Source: a virus. From it: a stretch of 20,968 nucleotides of DNA. The stretch is taken from positions 1 through 20,968 of IMG/VR virus record IMGVR_UViG_3300015208_000004; one strand, given 5' to 3'. The notes below the pieces were generated by a model. That model saw only the letters and a program-made list of their open reading frames with translations. It ran no database searches and was not told where the DNA came from. Both the position numbers and the translations under genes were made by a program. Shown here in pieces: positions 6,035 through 13,702 of this stretch (within the stretch, counting starts at the first letter, position 1; every line of letters starts with the position of its first letter).

Positions 6035-6049
6035 GTTGCAGTCTACAAT
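6035..6049. repeat. Dispersed palindrome copy just upstream of the HNH start
   Basis: GTTGCAGTCTACAAT exactly matches the core. It ends 5 bp before the ATG of the first rightward gene, a position where a bound protein could block transcription or translation of the packaging operon. Confidence 0.8.
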
Positions 6050-6054
6050 GTCGC

Positions 6055-6327
6055 ATGGCGGACTCGAAGTCCTACCCCGGCGCCGTGTACCGTACCGCAC
6101 GTTGGCTGCGGTTGACGGCGCACGTCCGGGGGATTCACCCCGTTTGTCAGTTGTGCGGCACCAAGCCGTCGGAGTGTACGGACCACGTCGATGGCGATAC
6201 GACGAATTGGTCCCTCGACAACCTGCGCGCCTTGTGCTGGTCTTGTCACAGTTGGAAAACTAAGACTGTCTATAATGCGTGGCCCGAAATTGTCCGGGCT
6301 TTTAAGACGGAAATGTTTGAGGATTAG
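6055..6327 (+). CDS. HNH endonuclease, terminase-associated
   Basis: The protein (90 aa) is a compact HNH nuclease: CQLC (Cys31, Cys34), then DHV with His44, then LDNL with Asn57, then CWSCH (Cys61, Cys64, His65). The two CxxC pairs should bind a structural zinc ion, and the His/Asn/His set forms the metal-dependent active site. In many cos phages (HK97 gp74 is the reference) such a nuclease is encoded beside the terminase and is needed for DNA packaging or cos cleavage. It is the first gene rightward from the non-coding region and ends 2 bp before TerS. I chose ATG 6055; a GTG at 6031 in frame would add eight residues but runs through the palindrome. Neither start has a clear Shine-Dalgarno. 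Confidence 0.87.
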   Translation: MADSKSYPGAVYRTARWLRLTAHVRGIHPVCQLCGTKPSECTDHVDGDTTNWSLDNLRALCWSCHSWKTKTVYNAWPEIVRAFKTEMFED

Positions 6328-6329
6328 CC

Positions 6330-6794
6330 GTGCCACAAAAGGGTCCGAAAGTCGGTTACGTCGAGCGCGAACCGGCCGAAATCTTGCAGACGGCAAGGCC
6401 GCACCTCGACGGGGACGCCGTCGAACTCGTCGGCACGCCCCCGAGTCGCACGCTGACGGGGCACGCGGCGACGTTGTGGAATCACTACTTGCCGTACTTG
6501 ACGAAAGAGTACGGTCGCGTGGACTTGTTCATGCTCGAAGATTACTGCTACAAGTGCCACGAACTGCGCGATAAAGAGGCGGAACTCGACGCCGAAGGCG
6601 CGTACATTGTCACCAAGGAAGGCATGAAGCCGCACCCGCTGGTGAGCGTGACGAACAAGTGGGCGGCGGACAAGAAGCGCCTCGAAGCCGAACTCGGCAT
6701 CGGCGCGTACACGAAGAAGAAGATGAAGAAGTTGGACAAGACGACCGGCGGCAGCGATGTGGACAGCCCCATTACGGACGAGTACGACCGATGA
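6330..6794 (+). CDS. terS: Terminase small subunit, P27 family
   Basis: This 154-residue protein starts at GTG 6330, two bases after the HNH stop. Its pattern is that of the P27-type small terminases: a central WNHYLPYL followed by a helical segment with YCYKCHELRDKEAEL, a G-x6-KEGMKPHP turn, and a helix ending in ELGIGAYTKKKMKK before an acidic tail. The small terminase recognises the phage DNA packaging site and regulates the large subunit. It lies in the standard HNH-TerS-TerL block, but a ThyX-like gene separates it from TerL and overlaps its stop codon by 4 nt. A one-mismatch copy of the dispersed palindrome lies at 6383-6397. The assignment rests on the sequence pattern and gene order. 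Confidence 0.82.
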   Translation: MPQKGPKVGYVEREPAEILQTARPHLDGDAVELVGTPPSRTLTGHAATLWNHYLPYLTKEYGRVDLFMLEDYCYKCHELRDKEAELDAEGAYIVTKEGMKPHPLVSVTNKWAADKKRLEAELGIGAYTKKKMKKLDKTTGGSDVDSPITDEYDR

Positions 6795-7561
6795 TTCTTG
6801 CCGACACCGTCAGTCCCGCCGGGGCGCGCTTGACGACGATGCTGCTGCGCTACCCCCGGTTCATTCACCCCGAGTTGCTGACGCACCGCGCGTTCAGCCG
6901 GTCGAGCGAGTCGTCGCGCGCGGTGAATGCGGTTAAGCGCGCCCGCCTGGCGACGTATACGCCGGCCGTGATCGGCCGCGACGGGCGGGGCATGTTTGCA
7001 GCCTGCAACTTGTGCGGTTGGCGTCTCGCGCTCGCGCGATTCGGGTGGCGCGTCGGCATTGTTGGCAGTCGCTTGTCGGCTTGGGTGATGCGCCGCGCCG
7101 GTGCCCACAAGCAGCATTGTAATCGACCGCTCGACTGGTGCGCGTACGTCGAAGTCATCGTCACCGGCGACGGCCGGGCGTGGGAGAACTTTTTCCGCTT
7201 GCGGTGCGATTCGGCCGCGCAACCCGAAATGCAGACGCTCGCGTACGACGCGGAAGCCGCGTACCACACGTCTGAGCCGCGTCTCGGGTCGTACCACGTC
7301 CCGTACGACCTCGGGGCGGGGTATTCGTGGGACGACCGTATGTTGGCGAGTGCCGGGTACTGCGCCGGAATTTCTTACCTATCGCACGGCGAAGCCCCCG
7401 CCGAACAGGCGTTCGTTATCGCCAGAAAGTTGCAGGGTGCAAGTCCCCGGCACGACGGGCCGTTCGAGCATCAGGCGATGGCGTGCCGCGACCCGGACCA
7501 GCGTAACGCGAACTTGCACGGGTGGGTCAGTCAGCGGCACCTGATGGAGGCGGCGGCGTGA
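6791..7561 (+). CDS. ThyX-like protein (FAD-dependent thymidylate synthase family)
   Basis: The ATG at 6791 overlaps the TerS stop (ATGA), giving 256 residues; the frame is open upstream but shadows TerS. Features of the phage ThyX-like family are LLRYPRFIHPELLTHRAFSR near the N-terminus with THRAFSRSSESSR (31-43) in place of the ThyX signature RHRxxSxNxxSxR, then AGAHKQHCNR (103-112), WENFFRLR (131-138) and AQPEMQTLA (143-151), and PFEHQA (224-229) near the end. ThyX makes dTMP from dUMP using methylenetetrahydrofolate and FAD. The signature is strongly altered here, so catalytic activity is uncertain. Cys72-x2-Cys75 and other cysteines lie in a segment of about 35 residues ahead of HKQ. Its TGA overlaps the TerL GTG start. 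Copies of the dispersed palindrome lie at 6995 and 7429. Confidence 0.78.
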   Translation: MILADTVSPAGARLTTMLLRYPRFIHPELLTHRAFSRSSESSRAVNAVKRARLATYTPAVIGRDGRGMFAACNLCGWRLALARFGWRVGIVGSRLSAWVMRRAGAHKQHCNRPLDWCAYVEVIVTGDGRAWENFFRLRCDSAAQPEMQTLAYDAEAAYHTSEPRLGSYHVPYDLGAGYSWDDRMLASAGYCAGISYLSHGEAPAEQAFVIARKLQGASPRHDGPFEHQAMACRDPDQRNANLHGWVSQRHLMEAAA

Positions 7562-10230
7562 CGCCCACTGGTACTGACGAAGACGATTTTAACTTGTCGT
7601 TGGACACGCGCGACTGGGTCCGCAACGACTCCGACTGCGAGGCCGTCCGCCTCGGCTGTACTTTCGACTTGCAGGCTGCAACACGTGTTCGCAAGTTCAT
7701 GCGCGACGTGTGCAAGCACACGACCGGGGCGGAAGCCGGCACGCCGTTCGAGTTGCTGCCGTGGCAGTGGAATCGCGTAGTCGCCCCCGCGTTCGGCTGG
7801 AAGATGCCCGACGGCACGCGCCGCTTCAAGGAAGTTGAAGTCTGGATCCCCAAGAAGAACGGAAAGTCGTTAGAATGTCAGACGCTACTGGTGACGCCTA
7901 GCGGGTTCGTGGCCGTGGGCGACGTGAAGCCCGGCGACGCGCTTTTGGGGGCTAACGGGCGCGTCTGCCGCGTCGTGGCGGTTGCCCCCGTAGAGTCCGG
8001 CCCGTCGTACCGCGTCGAGTTCAAGGACGGGACGGTTGTTCACGCGCACGAGAACCATGATTGGTTCGTAAAATCACACCATCATCGTAACGTGACTAAG
8101 GTAATGGACACGAAGACGATTGCGCACTACGTCGGGAAAGACGGCGGGCGGTCGGGCATTCAGGTGCCAGTCGCCAAGGCGCTAGAGTTGCAGACTGCAA
8201 CGTTGCCGTGCGACCCGTACCTCTACGGTTTCTGGCTCGGCAACGGGACTGCGGAGAAGCCGTCAATGTTGTCGGTCAACGAAATGGACCTTGAAGACTT
8301 CCGGCGCAATTGCCCGTACCCACATACAGCGAAACATTACGGTAAAGGCTGTTACTCGGTAACGGTCCCCGAACTGCGGAACCGCATCGAGTGGTGTTTT
8401 CACGAAGAGAAGCGCATCCCCATCGCCTACGCGCGCGCCTCCATCGCGCAACGTTGGGAACTCCTCGCCGGGCTGATGGATTCCGACGGTTGCGTTTCGA
8501 CCGTCAAAGGGCAGGCGATTTACAGTACGACGCTGCCCGACCTGGCGGGCGACGTGAAGCACTTGCTCGCCACCCTCGGCTGCAAGGCGACAATCAACAT
8601 CATGTTTAACGTGCGCGAGAACGAGTCAACGGTTTACCGCGTCTGCTTCACCGCGTACGACGACATGCCGTGCAGCAAGCTGGCGCGCAAGTTGTGTCAC
8701 CGGGTTGCAGACTGCAAGTCGAGTCGGCGGCACTGGAACGCGGTCGTGTCTTGCACGCCGATCCCGCCGGAGCCGATGCGGTGCATTCAGGTGGACAGCC
8801 CGGATTCGCTGTACCTCGTGGGGACTGGGTGCGTGCCGACGCACAACAGTACGCTGATGGCGGCGATTGCACTGTACTTGCTGATTGCCGACGGGGAGTA
8901 CAACGCGCAGATTTACGGCGCGGCGAGCGACAAGAAGCAAGCGGCCATGATCTACGACACCGTCGTGAGCATGTACAAGATCAACCCGCAATTGCAACCG
9001 CTGCTTAAGCTTCGCAAGAGTCAGAAGCGCATTTTCTACCCGCGACGCGATTCATCGTACGAGGTACTCGCGGCCGACGGGTTTCGCAACGAAGGGTTGA
9101 ACATCCACGGCCTGCTGTTCGACGAAATGCACGCGCAGCGCGACCGACGCTTGTGGGCGGCGTTGCGGTACGGGTCCGCCGCACGCCGCCAAGGCATCCG
9201 ATTCATCGTCTCGACTGCCGGCGAGTACGATGAGGAGTCGCTGTGGTGGGAGCGGTTTCACATGGCGAAAGACGTGCAGGAAAACAAGCGCATCGACATT
9301 CACTTGCTGCCGTGCGTTTACGCGATGGAACCCCACGAAGACGCTTACGACCCGGCCGTGTGGAAGCGGGTCAACCCGTCGTGGGGCAAGACGATCAACG
9401 CGGTCGAGTTCGCGCGCGACGCGGAGCAGAGTAAGCTGTCGGGGGCGAATGCGGTCGAGTTCAAGCGCTACCGGCTTAATTACACGATGGCCGTCGTCAC
9501 GTCGTGGATTCCCAAGGAATACTGGGAAACTTGTAGGCTACAACCTGGCGAAGACACGACCGACGGCCCGGACGCCGAGACGTACATCGGAATCGACCTG
9601 GCGGAAGTGACGGACTTGTGCGCGGTCGTGACGTGTACTGAGGTCGCGGACACTGGGACGCCGCCGGCGATTCGCGTGACGCCGGACTTCTGGGCACCGC
9701 AGTTCCCGACCGGGTTGCACATGACAACCGAAGCGCGCTACGACCGATGGACCGAACTCGGGTTGCTCCAGCGCGTGCCCGGCAACGTCGTGCGCTACGG
9801 CACCGTCGTCAAACACGTCGTGTCGATCTGTCGCCGCCGCAACGTGCGCGCCATCGGCGTTGACCGATATCTCGCTATGCAGTTCGCGGAAGAGTTGCGC
9901 GAGGCGCTCAAGGAAGCCGGATTGACGGTCGAAGTGGTCCTTGCGCAGTACACGACGTTGGGCATGAACGAGCCGGTCAAGATGCTCGAAGTCATGGTGT
10001 ACGACCGGAAGATTGTTCACGACGGCAACGCCGTGTTGCGTTACATGTTCAATAATCTCAAGACGACTTCGGACACGTCGGGTAATAAGAAGCTGGACAA
10101 GAGCAACAAGCGCGCGAAGATCGACGGGTTCGCCGCGATTTGTCTGGGCCTTTACGCTAAGATGAACTGCAAGAAACCTCTCACGAGCCGCTACAACAGT
10201 GGGGGCAGTCTCGGAGCGATTGAATTATGA
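7558..10230 (+). CDS. terL: Terminase large subunit with in-frame intein
   Basis: The precursor is 890 residues from GTG 7558, which has a strong GGAGG 7 nt upstream and overlaps the ThyX stop in GTGA. An upstream in-frame ATG at 7522 would add 12 residues and is less likely. TerL is the packaging motor: an ATPase plus a nuclease that cuts concatemeric DNA. Residues 104-430 are an intein. Removing it leaves 563 residues, normal for HK97-type TerL, and rebuilds the Walker A as KKNGKST. Walker B is LLFDE (519-523), followed by the coupling motif VSTAG (551-555). The RNase H-like nuclease begins at YIGIDLA with Asp680, and DGFAAICLGL near the C-terminus supplies the last acidic residue. Its stop overlaps the portal start by 4 nt. 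Palindrome copies lie at 7668, 8187, 8704 and 9530. Confidence 0.93.
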   Translation: MTPTGTDEDDFNLSLDTRDWVRNDSDCEAVRLGCTFDLQAATRVRKFMRDVCKHTTGAEAGTPFELLPWQWNRVVAPAFGWKMPDGTRRFKEVEVWIPKKNGKSLECQTLLVTPSGFVAVGDVKPGDALLGANGRVCRVVAVAPVESGPSYRVEFKDGTVVHAHENHDWFVKSHHHRNVTKVMDTKTIAHYVGKDGGRSGIQVPVAKALELQTATLPCDPYLYGFWLGNGTAEKPSMLSVNEMDLEDFRRNCPYPHTAKHYGKGCYSVTVPELRNRIEWCFHEEKRIPIAYARASIAQRWELLAGLMDSDGCVSTVKGQAIYSTTLPDLAGDVKHLLATLGCKATINIMFNVRENESTVYRVCFTAYDDMPCSKLARKLCHRVADCKSSRRHWNAVVSCTPIPPEPMRCIQVDSPDSLYLVGTGCVPTHNSTLMAAIALYLLIADGEYNAQIYGAASDKKQAAMIYDTVVSMYKINPQLQPLLKLRKSQKRIFYPRRDSSYEVLAADGFRNEGLNIHGLLFDEMHAQRDRRLWAALRYGSAARRQGIRFIVSTAGEYDEESLWWERFHMAKDVQENKRIDIHLLPCVYAMEPHEDAYDPAVWKRVNPSWGKTINAVEFARDAEQSKLSGANAVEFKRYRLNYTMAVVTSWIPKEYWETCRLQPGEDTTDGPDAETYIGIDLAEVTDLCAVVTCTEVADTGTPPAIRVTPDFWAPQFPTGLHMTTEARYDRWTELGLLQRVPGNVVRYGTVVKHVVSICRRRNVRAIGVDRYLAMQFAEELREALKEAGLTVEVVLAQYTTLGMNEPVKMLEVMVYDRKIVHDGNAVLRYMFNNLKTTSDTSGNKKLDKSNKRAKIDGFAAICLGLYAKMNCKKPLTSRYNSGGSLGAIEL
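8187..8201. repeat. Dispersed palindrome copy inside the intein (first)
   Basis: GTTGCAGACTGCAAC is a perfect 15-bp odd palindrome. It encodes part of ELQTAT, upstream of the first LAGLIDADG helix. Confidence 0.85.
8704..8718. repeat. Dispersed palindrome copy inside the intein (second)
   Basis: GTTGCAGACTGCAAG exactly matches the core. It is read in a different codon phase from the first intein copy (VADCK versus LQTAT), so the DNA word rather than the peptide is what recurs. Confidence 0.85.
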
Positions 10231-11723
10231 CACCGATTCGCTCCCGTTCGGTACTTGCAGACTACAACAACGCCGCTCGGTCGTTCGTCTACGATCCGAT
10301 TGCCGCGCGCGACCCCGCCCTCGTCGCGCTGTTCGGCGTGCAGACGACGAATGCCGGCGTCATTATGGACGAGGGCGCGGCCCTCGCGCTGTCCGCGTAC
10401 TACTCCGGCGTGCAACTGATCGCCACGACTATCGCGTCGATGCCGCTCGAAATTATTAAGCGTACGAAGACGCGCGGGTCGGTCGTCGATGAGGATCACT
10501 ACCTCAATCCGCTATTGCAAGTCGCGCCGAACCCGCTGTGGACGGCGTTTCAGTGGAAAGAACGCCAGATCACTGACGTGATTCAGTGGGGCAACGCTTA
10601 CAACTACATCGAACGGTGGGACGGCGAAGACGACGCGCAGGTGCGCTACTTGTGGCCGCTGATGGCGTCGCAGGTCACACCGCGCTGGCGCAAGGATGGC
10701 CGCAAAGAGTATTTGTTCCAAGCGCAGCACCAGTACGAGACGACGCGCATCTTCCAAGACTGGGAAATGCTGCACATTCCCGGCGGGGCGTACAACGGTT
10801 TACTCGGCAAGTCGGTCATTTCCTACGCCCGCCAGTCGCTCGCCCTTTCGAGTGCTACCGAACGGTTCGGCACGTCGTTCTTCGGCAATAACAGCGTGCC
10901 GGGGGCCGTCATTCGCCACCCTGCGACGCTCGACCTCAAGGCGAAGCGCCGGTTAGAGTACGAGTGGGAAGAACGGAACAAGGGGCCGCGCAACGCCCGC
11001 AAAGTGACGGTCCTCGATGAGAACATGGAGTACGTCCCCATCGGCATCCCGCCGGAAGACGGTCAGTTCCTCCAGACGCGGCAATTTCAAGTGCGCGAAA
11101 TCGCGCGCTGGTTGCGCGTCCCGCCGCACATGCTTTACGATCAAGACCCGCAGGCGTGGAGCGTCGAATCGCAGGGACTCGACTTCCTGACGCACACGAT
11201 TACGCCGTGGAACGACCGCGTCTTGGGGCCGACGCAAGCGTCCCTCTTGACCGAATGGGAACTCCGCACGGTGTCGATGCGGCTGAACCCGGAGCGGTTG
11301 CTGGCGATGGACAAGAAGTCGCGGTTCGACGTGTACGCGCAGGGGCGCAACATGGGATTTTACACGCTCAACGACATGATGCGCTCGGAAATGAAGCCGC
11401 TGCTCGACCCCGACATTGGCGACGTGCGGATCGGGCCGAGTACGATGAAGGCGCTCGGCGGCACGGACCCGACGACGCCGGTGCCGGCCGACACGATCCA
11501 GGCCGTGATTTCGCTCCTCGCGCCGCTGAACTTGAAGCCTGCAAGTGCGGCGACCATCATCAAGTCCGTGATTCCTAGCGCGTCCGACGCCGTCGTCGCC
11601 GCGATCCTCGAAGGGGTGGACGCTTATGAAGAACCTACTGGTCCGGACGCAGGAAGTGAAACTGGAGATGCGGGGGGTGGCGCAGGGGAAGCCGGCGTTC
11701 TTCGGCCTGGCGTGCCCGTATGA
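10227..11723 (+). CDS. Portal protein, HK97 type
   Basis: This 498-residue protein starts at ATG 10227, overlapping the TerL stop (ATGA). It has the HK97-type portal pattern: YYSGVQLIATTIASMPLEI near the N-terminus, WGNAYNYIER, the MLHIPGGAYNGLLGKSVISYARQ region, FFGNNSVPGAVIRHP, and FQVREIARWLRVPPHMLYD followed by a C-terminal helical domain. Twelve copies form the ring through which DNA enters the head and on which TerL docks. The last 35 residues are Gly/Ala/Glu-rich and are encoded where the protease gene already runs in another frame, so the C-terminal tail may be dispensable. Palindrome copies lie at 10254 and, with one mismatch, at 11531. Confidence 0.92.
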   Translation: MTPIRSRSVLADYNNAARSFVYDPIAARDPALVALFGVQTTNAGVIMDEGAALALSAYYSGVQLIATTIASMPLEIIKRTKTRGSVVDEDHYLNPLLQVAPNPLWTAFQWKERQITDVIQWGNAYNYIERWDGEDDAQVRYLWPLMASQVTPRWRKDGRKEYLFQAQHQYETTRIFQDWEMLHIPGGAYNGLLGKSVISYARQSLALSSATERFGTSFFGNNSVPGAVIRHPATLDLKAKRRLEYEWEERNKGPRNARKVTVLDENMEYVPIGIPPEDGQFLQTRQFQVREIARWLRVPPHMLYDQDPQAWSVESQGLDFLTHTITPWNDRVLGPTQASLLTEWELRTVSMRLNPERLLAMDKKSRFDVYAQGRNMGFYTLNDMMRSEMKPLLDPDIGDVRIGPSTMKALGGTDPTTPVPADTIQAVISLLAPLNLKPASAATIIKSVIPSASDAVVAAILEGVDAYEEPTGPDAGSETGDAGGGAGEAGVLRPGVPV

Positions 11724-12225
11724 CTCGTGGTCCAACGTACTAGCCCCGTCGAAAGGCGACCGGGCGCTCGGGAAGTCGTTCAAAGAGCGCTTCGTCCAGG
11801 GCGCGTTCGACTCCGCACTCGCCACGGCCGAGGTTATCTGCACCTGGGACCACAACGCGCACTACTTGCTGGGGCGCACCGGGGCGGGGACGCTGCGGTT
11901 GCGCAGCGAGCCGACCGGACTCTACGTCGAATGCGACCGCATCGACACGACGTACGCCAACGACTTACAGAAGTTGATCGAGCGCGGCGACGTGTCGGGG
12001 ATGTCGTTCACGTTCCAGACGGTCGCGGATGCGTACGTCCCCGGTAAGGACTTCGACGAGATCACGATTAAGCAGGCGCACATCCGCGAAACGTCGTTCG
12101 TCACGCGGCCGGCGTACGGCGCGAGTGTGGCTGGCGTGCGGGACGACGGGTCGGAGTTGCAGCCTGCAACTTATCGAATCGACGCAATGCACCTAGAATT
12201 ACTTCGCCGCCTCTCCGAATCGTAA
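11626..12225 (+). CDS. Prohead (maturation) protease, HK97/U35 type
   Basis: The 199-residue protein has the U35 prohead protease layout: FFGLACPYDSW near the N-terminus, ERFVQGAFDSAL, the catalytic His in TWDHN (His76), GDVSGMSFTF with the catalytic Ser127, and FVTRPAYGASVAG near the end. It cleaves the capsid N-terminal delta domain and itself during head maturation. ATG 11626 follows a GAAGGGGTGG stretch. The gene overlaps the portal by 98 nt, much more than the 4-nt overlaps elsewhere; a start at ATG 11668 would still overlap by 56 nt. It is followed by a candidate promoter and then the capsid gene. An exact palindrome copy lies at 12156-12170. Confidence 0.9.
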   Translation: MKNLLVRTQEVKLEMRGVAQGKPAFFGLACPYDSWSNVLAPSKGDRALGKSFKERFVQGAFDSALATAEVICTWDHNAHYLLGRTGAGTLRLRSEPTGLYVECDRIDTTYANDLQKLIERGDVSGMSFTFQTVADAYVPGKDFDEITIKQAHIRETSFVTRPAYGASVAGVRDDGSELQPATYRIDAMHLELLRRLSES

Positions 12226-12233
12226 CGTCCGCG

Positions 12234-12242
12234 TGCTATACT
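12234..12242 (+). promoter_or_regulatory. Candidate extended -10 promoter for the capsid gene
   Basis: TGCTATACT (12234-12242) is an extended -10 element (TGn plus TATACT) located 9 bp past the protease stop. Transcription would begin near 12249, about 40 bp before the capsid ATG. No -35 match is obvious, as is common for TGn promoters. An exact copy of the dispersed palindrome (12253-12267) lies at about +4 to +18, the place of a classical operator. A separate promoter would suit the high demand for capsid protein. Confidence 0.45.
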
Positions 12243-12252
12243 GACTCACAGA

Positions 12253-12267
12253 CTTGCAGACTACAAC
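12253..12267. repeat. Dispersed palindrome copy in the capsid 5' leader
   Basis: CTTGCAGACTACAAC exactly matches the core. It lies between the candidate promoter and the capsid start codon, and is a candidate operator. Confidence 0.8.
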
Positions 12268-12287
12268 TCCTACCGGGGGACACGCCC

Positions 12288-13673
12288 ATGTCGGCCACAC
12301 TTGTCAAGAAGAAGAAGCTGAGTCCGAAAGGGTACGCCGCCAGCAAGACGCTGCGCGACGAGAAGGTCAAGCTGTACCACGACGGCCTGAAATTGGCCGT
12401 GGACGACAAGAATCAGTCGCGCGACATGACCGCCGAAGACAAGCAGACGTTCGACAAGTACCAGTCGCGCATGACCGCGATTCAGGCGACTCTCGGACAG
12501 ATCGAAGAACACGACCCCGGCGAAGACGAGCCGGAAGACGACCCGGCCGACACGCGCACCCGCGACGGGGGCGACCCGGCCGACTTGCGGGCGCGCGGCA
12601 ACCCGGCCCGCCCGGACGCCGGACGCGGGCGCGTCTTGTCGCGTCACGAAGGCGAGTCGGACACTGACTTTTCGCACCGGACCCGCCGCGCCACGCCCGA
12701 GTACGAGCGGGCGGTCGCGGACTACCTCTGTACCCGCCGCATCAACGAGCGCGCCATTCAGGCCGACGTTGACTTGTCCGGCGGCACGATGGTGATGCCC
12801 GAAACGCTCTCGACCGACGTTCTCAAGGCGGTCGATAACATCCTCTGGGTCCAGCGCTACGCGACGGTAATCGACGTGCCGAACTCTGCGTCTTTGGGCG
12901 TCCCGACCATCGAGTCGAACGTCGATGACGCCGAGTGGACGACGGAAATTAGCGCGATCAACGACGGCAACGGCCCGACGTTCGGCAAGCGGGCGCTGGT
13001 GCCGACGCCGATTCGCAAGCGCATTAAGGTTAGCGAAAAGTTCCTGCGCCTAGCGATGGACGGGGTCGCGTTCAAGTCGGCCGACGACACGAACGGCGTC
13101 CGCGGCGCGCGCAACATTATCGTGAATCGTATCGCGTACTCCATCGCGTCCACGATGGAGCGCGCGTTCTTCCTCGGCAACGGCGTCGGCCAACCTCTCG
13201 GCTTGTTCACCGCGTCGAATCGCGGCATCCCGGTTTCGCGCGACGTTTTGACCGGCAACGTGACCGGACTGTCTTACCCCGGCCTGGTGAATATCAAGTT
13301 CAACCAGAAGATTCAGTACCACAAGTCGAGCATGTGGCTGGTCAACAAGGTGTTCGTGGCGACGGCGATGAAACTCGTGGACGCCAACGGCCGACCGATT
13401 CTCAACTTCTCGACGATCCCGCAGACGCCCGACACGCTGCTCGGCAACGCGATTGCCATGTCCGAGTTCTGTCCGGCGGTTTTCACTGGCGGTTCGTACG
13501 TCGGCATCTTCGGCGACCCCATGTGGTATTACATCGCCCACAGTCTGCGCATGACGCTCGCTGTCGCCGACCAACTGTATCTCGAAACCGGCCAGATCGG
13601 GTTTTTCGCCGGGGCCGAATGCGACGCCATGCCCGTCATGCCCGAAGCGTTCACGCGGATCAAGTGCGGCTAG
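12288..13673 (+). CDS. Major capsid protein, HK97 fold
   Basis: The protein is 461 residues from ATG 12288, preceded by GGGGGA at 7 nt. The first 130 residues are charged, with a Lys-rich start, a helical segment and an acidic Asp/Glu/Pro and Arg-rich linker; this is the delta/scaffold domain the prohead protease would remove. The mature part follows with DLSGGTMVMPETLSTDVLKAV, PNSASLGVPTIESNVDDAEWTT, then KRIKVSEKFLRLA and RIAYSIASTMERAFFLGNG-x-QPLGLF, hallmarks of the HK97-type phage capsid family. It assembles into the icosahedral shell. The cleavage point is not certain from sequence, but somewhere near residues 130-145 is typical. The G of its TAG stop is the first base of a dispersed palindrome (13673-13687). 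Confidence 0.94.
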   Translation: MSATLVKKKKLSPKGYAASKTLRDEKVKLYHDGLKLAVDDKNQSRDMTAEDKQTFDKYQSRMTAIQATLGQIEEHDPGEDEPEDDPADTRTRDGGDPADLRARGNPARPDAGRGRVLSRHEGESDTDFSHRTRRATPEYERAVADYLCTRRINERAIQADVDLSGGTMVMPETLSTDVLKAVDNILWVQRYATVIDVPNSASLGVPTIESNVDDAEWTTEISAINDGNGPTFGKRALVPTPIRKRIKVSEKFLRLAMDGVAFKSADDTNGVRGARNIIVNRIAYSIASTMERAFFLGNGVGQPLGLFTASNRGIPVSRDVLTGNVTGLSYPGLVNIKFNQKIQYHKSSMWLVNKVFVATAMKLVDANGRPILNFSTIPQTPDTLLGNAIAMSEFCPAVFTGGSYVGIFGDPMWYYIAHSLRMTLAVADQLYLETGQIGFFAGAECDAMPVMPEAFTRIKCG

Positions 13674-13687
13674 TTGCAGTCTACAAC
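13673..13687. repeat. Dispersed palindrome copy overlapping the capsid stop codon
   Basis: GTTGCAGTCTACAAC exactly matches the core. Its first base is the last base of the capsid TAG. It lies in the short gap before the next gene and could mark a transcript end or regulatory point after the capsid gene, although a 15-nt stem with a one-base centre is a poor terminator. Confidence 0.82.
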
Positions 13688-13702
13688 CTAGGGGGTCGAA
13701 TC

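Larger units (their letters stand above)
7867..8847 (+). mobile_element. Intein with LAGLIDADG homing endonuclease, inserted in the TerL P-loop
   Basis: The 327-residue insertion runs from Ser1 (SLECQTLLVTPSG, block A) to His326-Asn327 (VPTHN, block G), followed by a Ser at +1 in the extein. I place the boundary here because removal rejoins NGK to STLMAAIALY and restores a perfect GKST P-loop; starting at Cys4 would leave three extra residues in the ATP site. Block B is the HENH segment ending at His64, and block F is CIQVDSPDSLYLV. The endonuclease has two LAGLIDADG helices, YGFWLGNGT (120-128) and LAGLMDSDG (200-208). In the first, Asn stands where the catalytic acid usually is. Unspliced TerL could not bind ATP, so splicing is required for packaging. 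Two exact dispersed palindromes (8187, 8704) lie inside it. Confidence 0.92.

Noticed and set aside
5906-6100. 64-residue minus-strand ORF overlapping the HNH start
   Set aside because: It is antisense to a clear HNH gene with no coding-like composition; treated as a shadow.
9714-9728. GTTGCACATGACAAC in terL as another palindrome copy
   Set aside because: It has three departures from the consensus core; kept out of the count.
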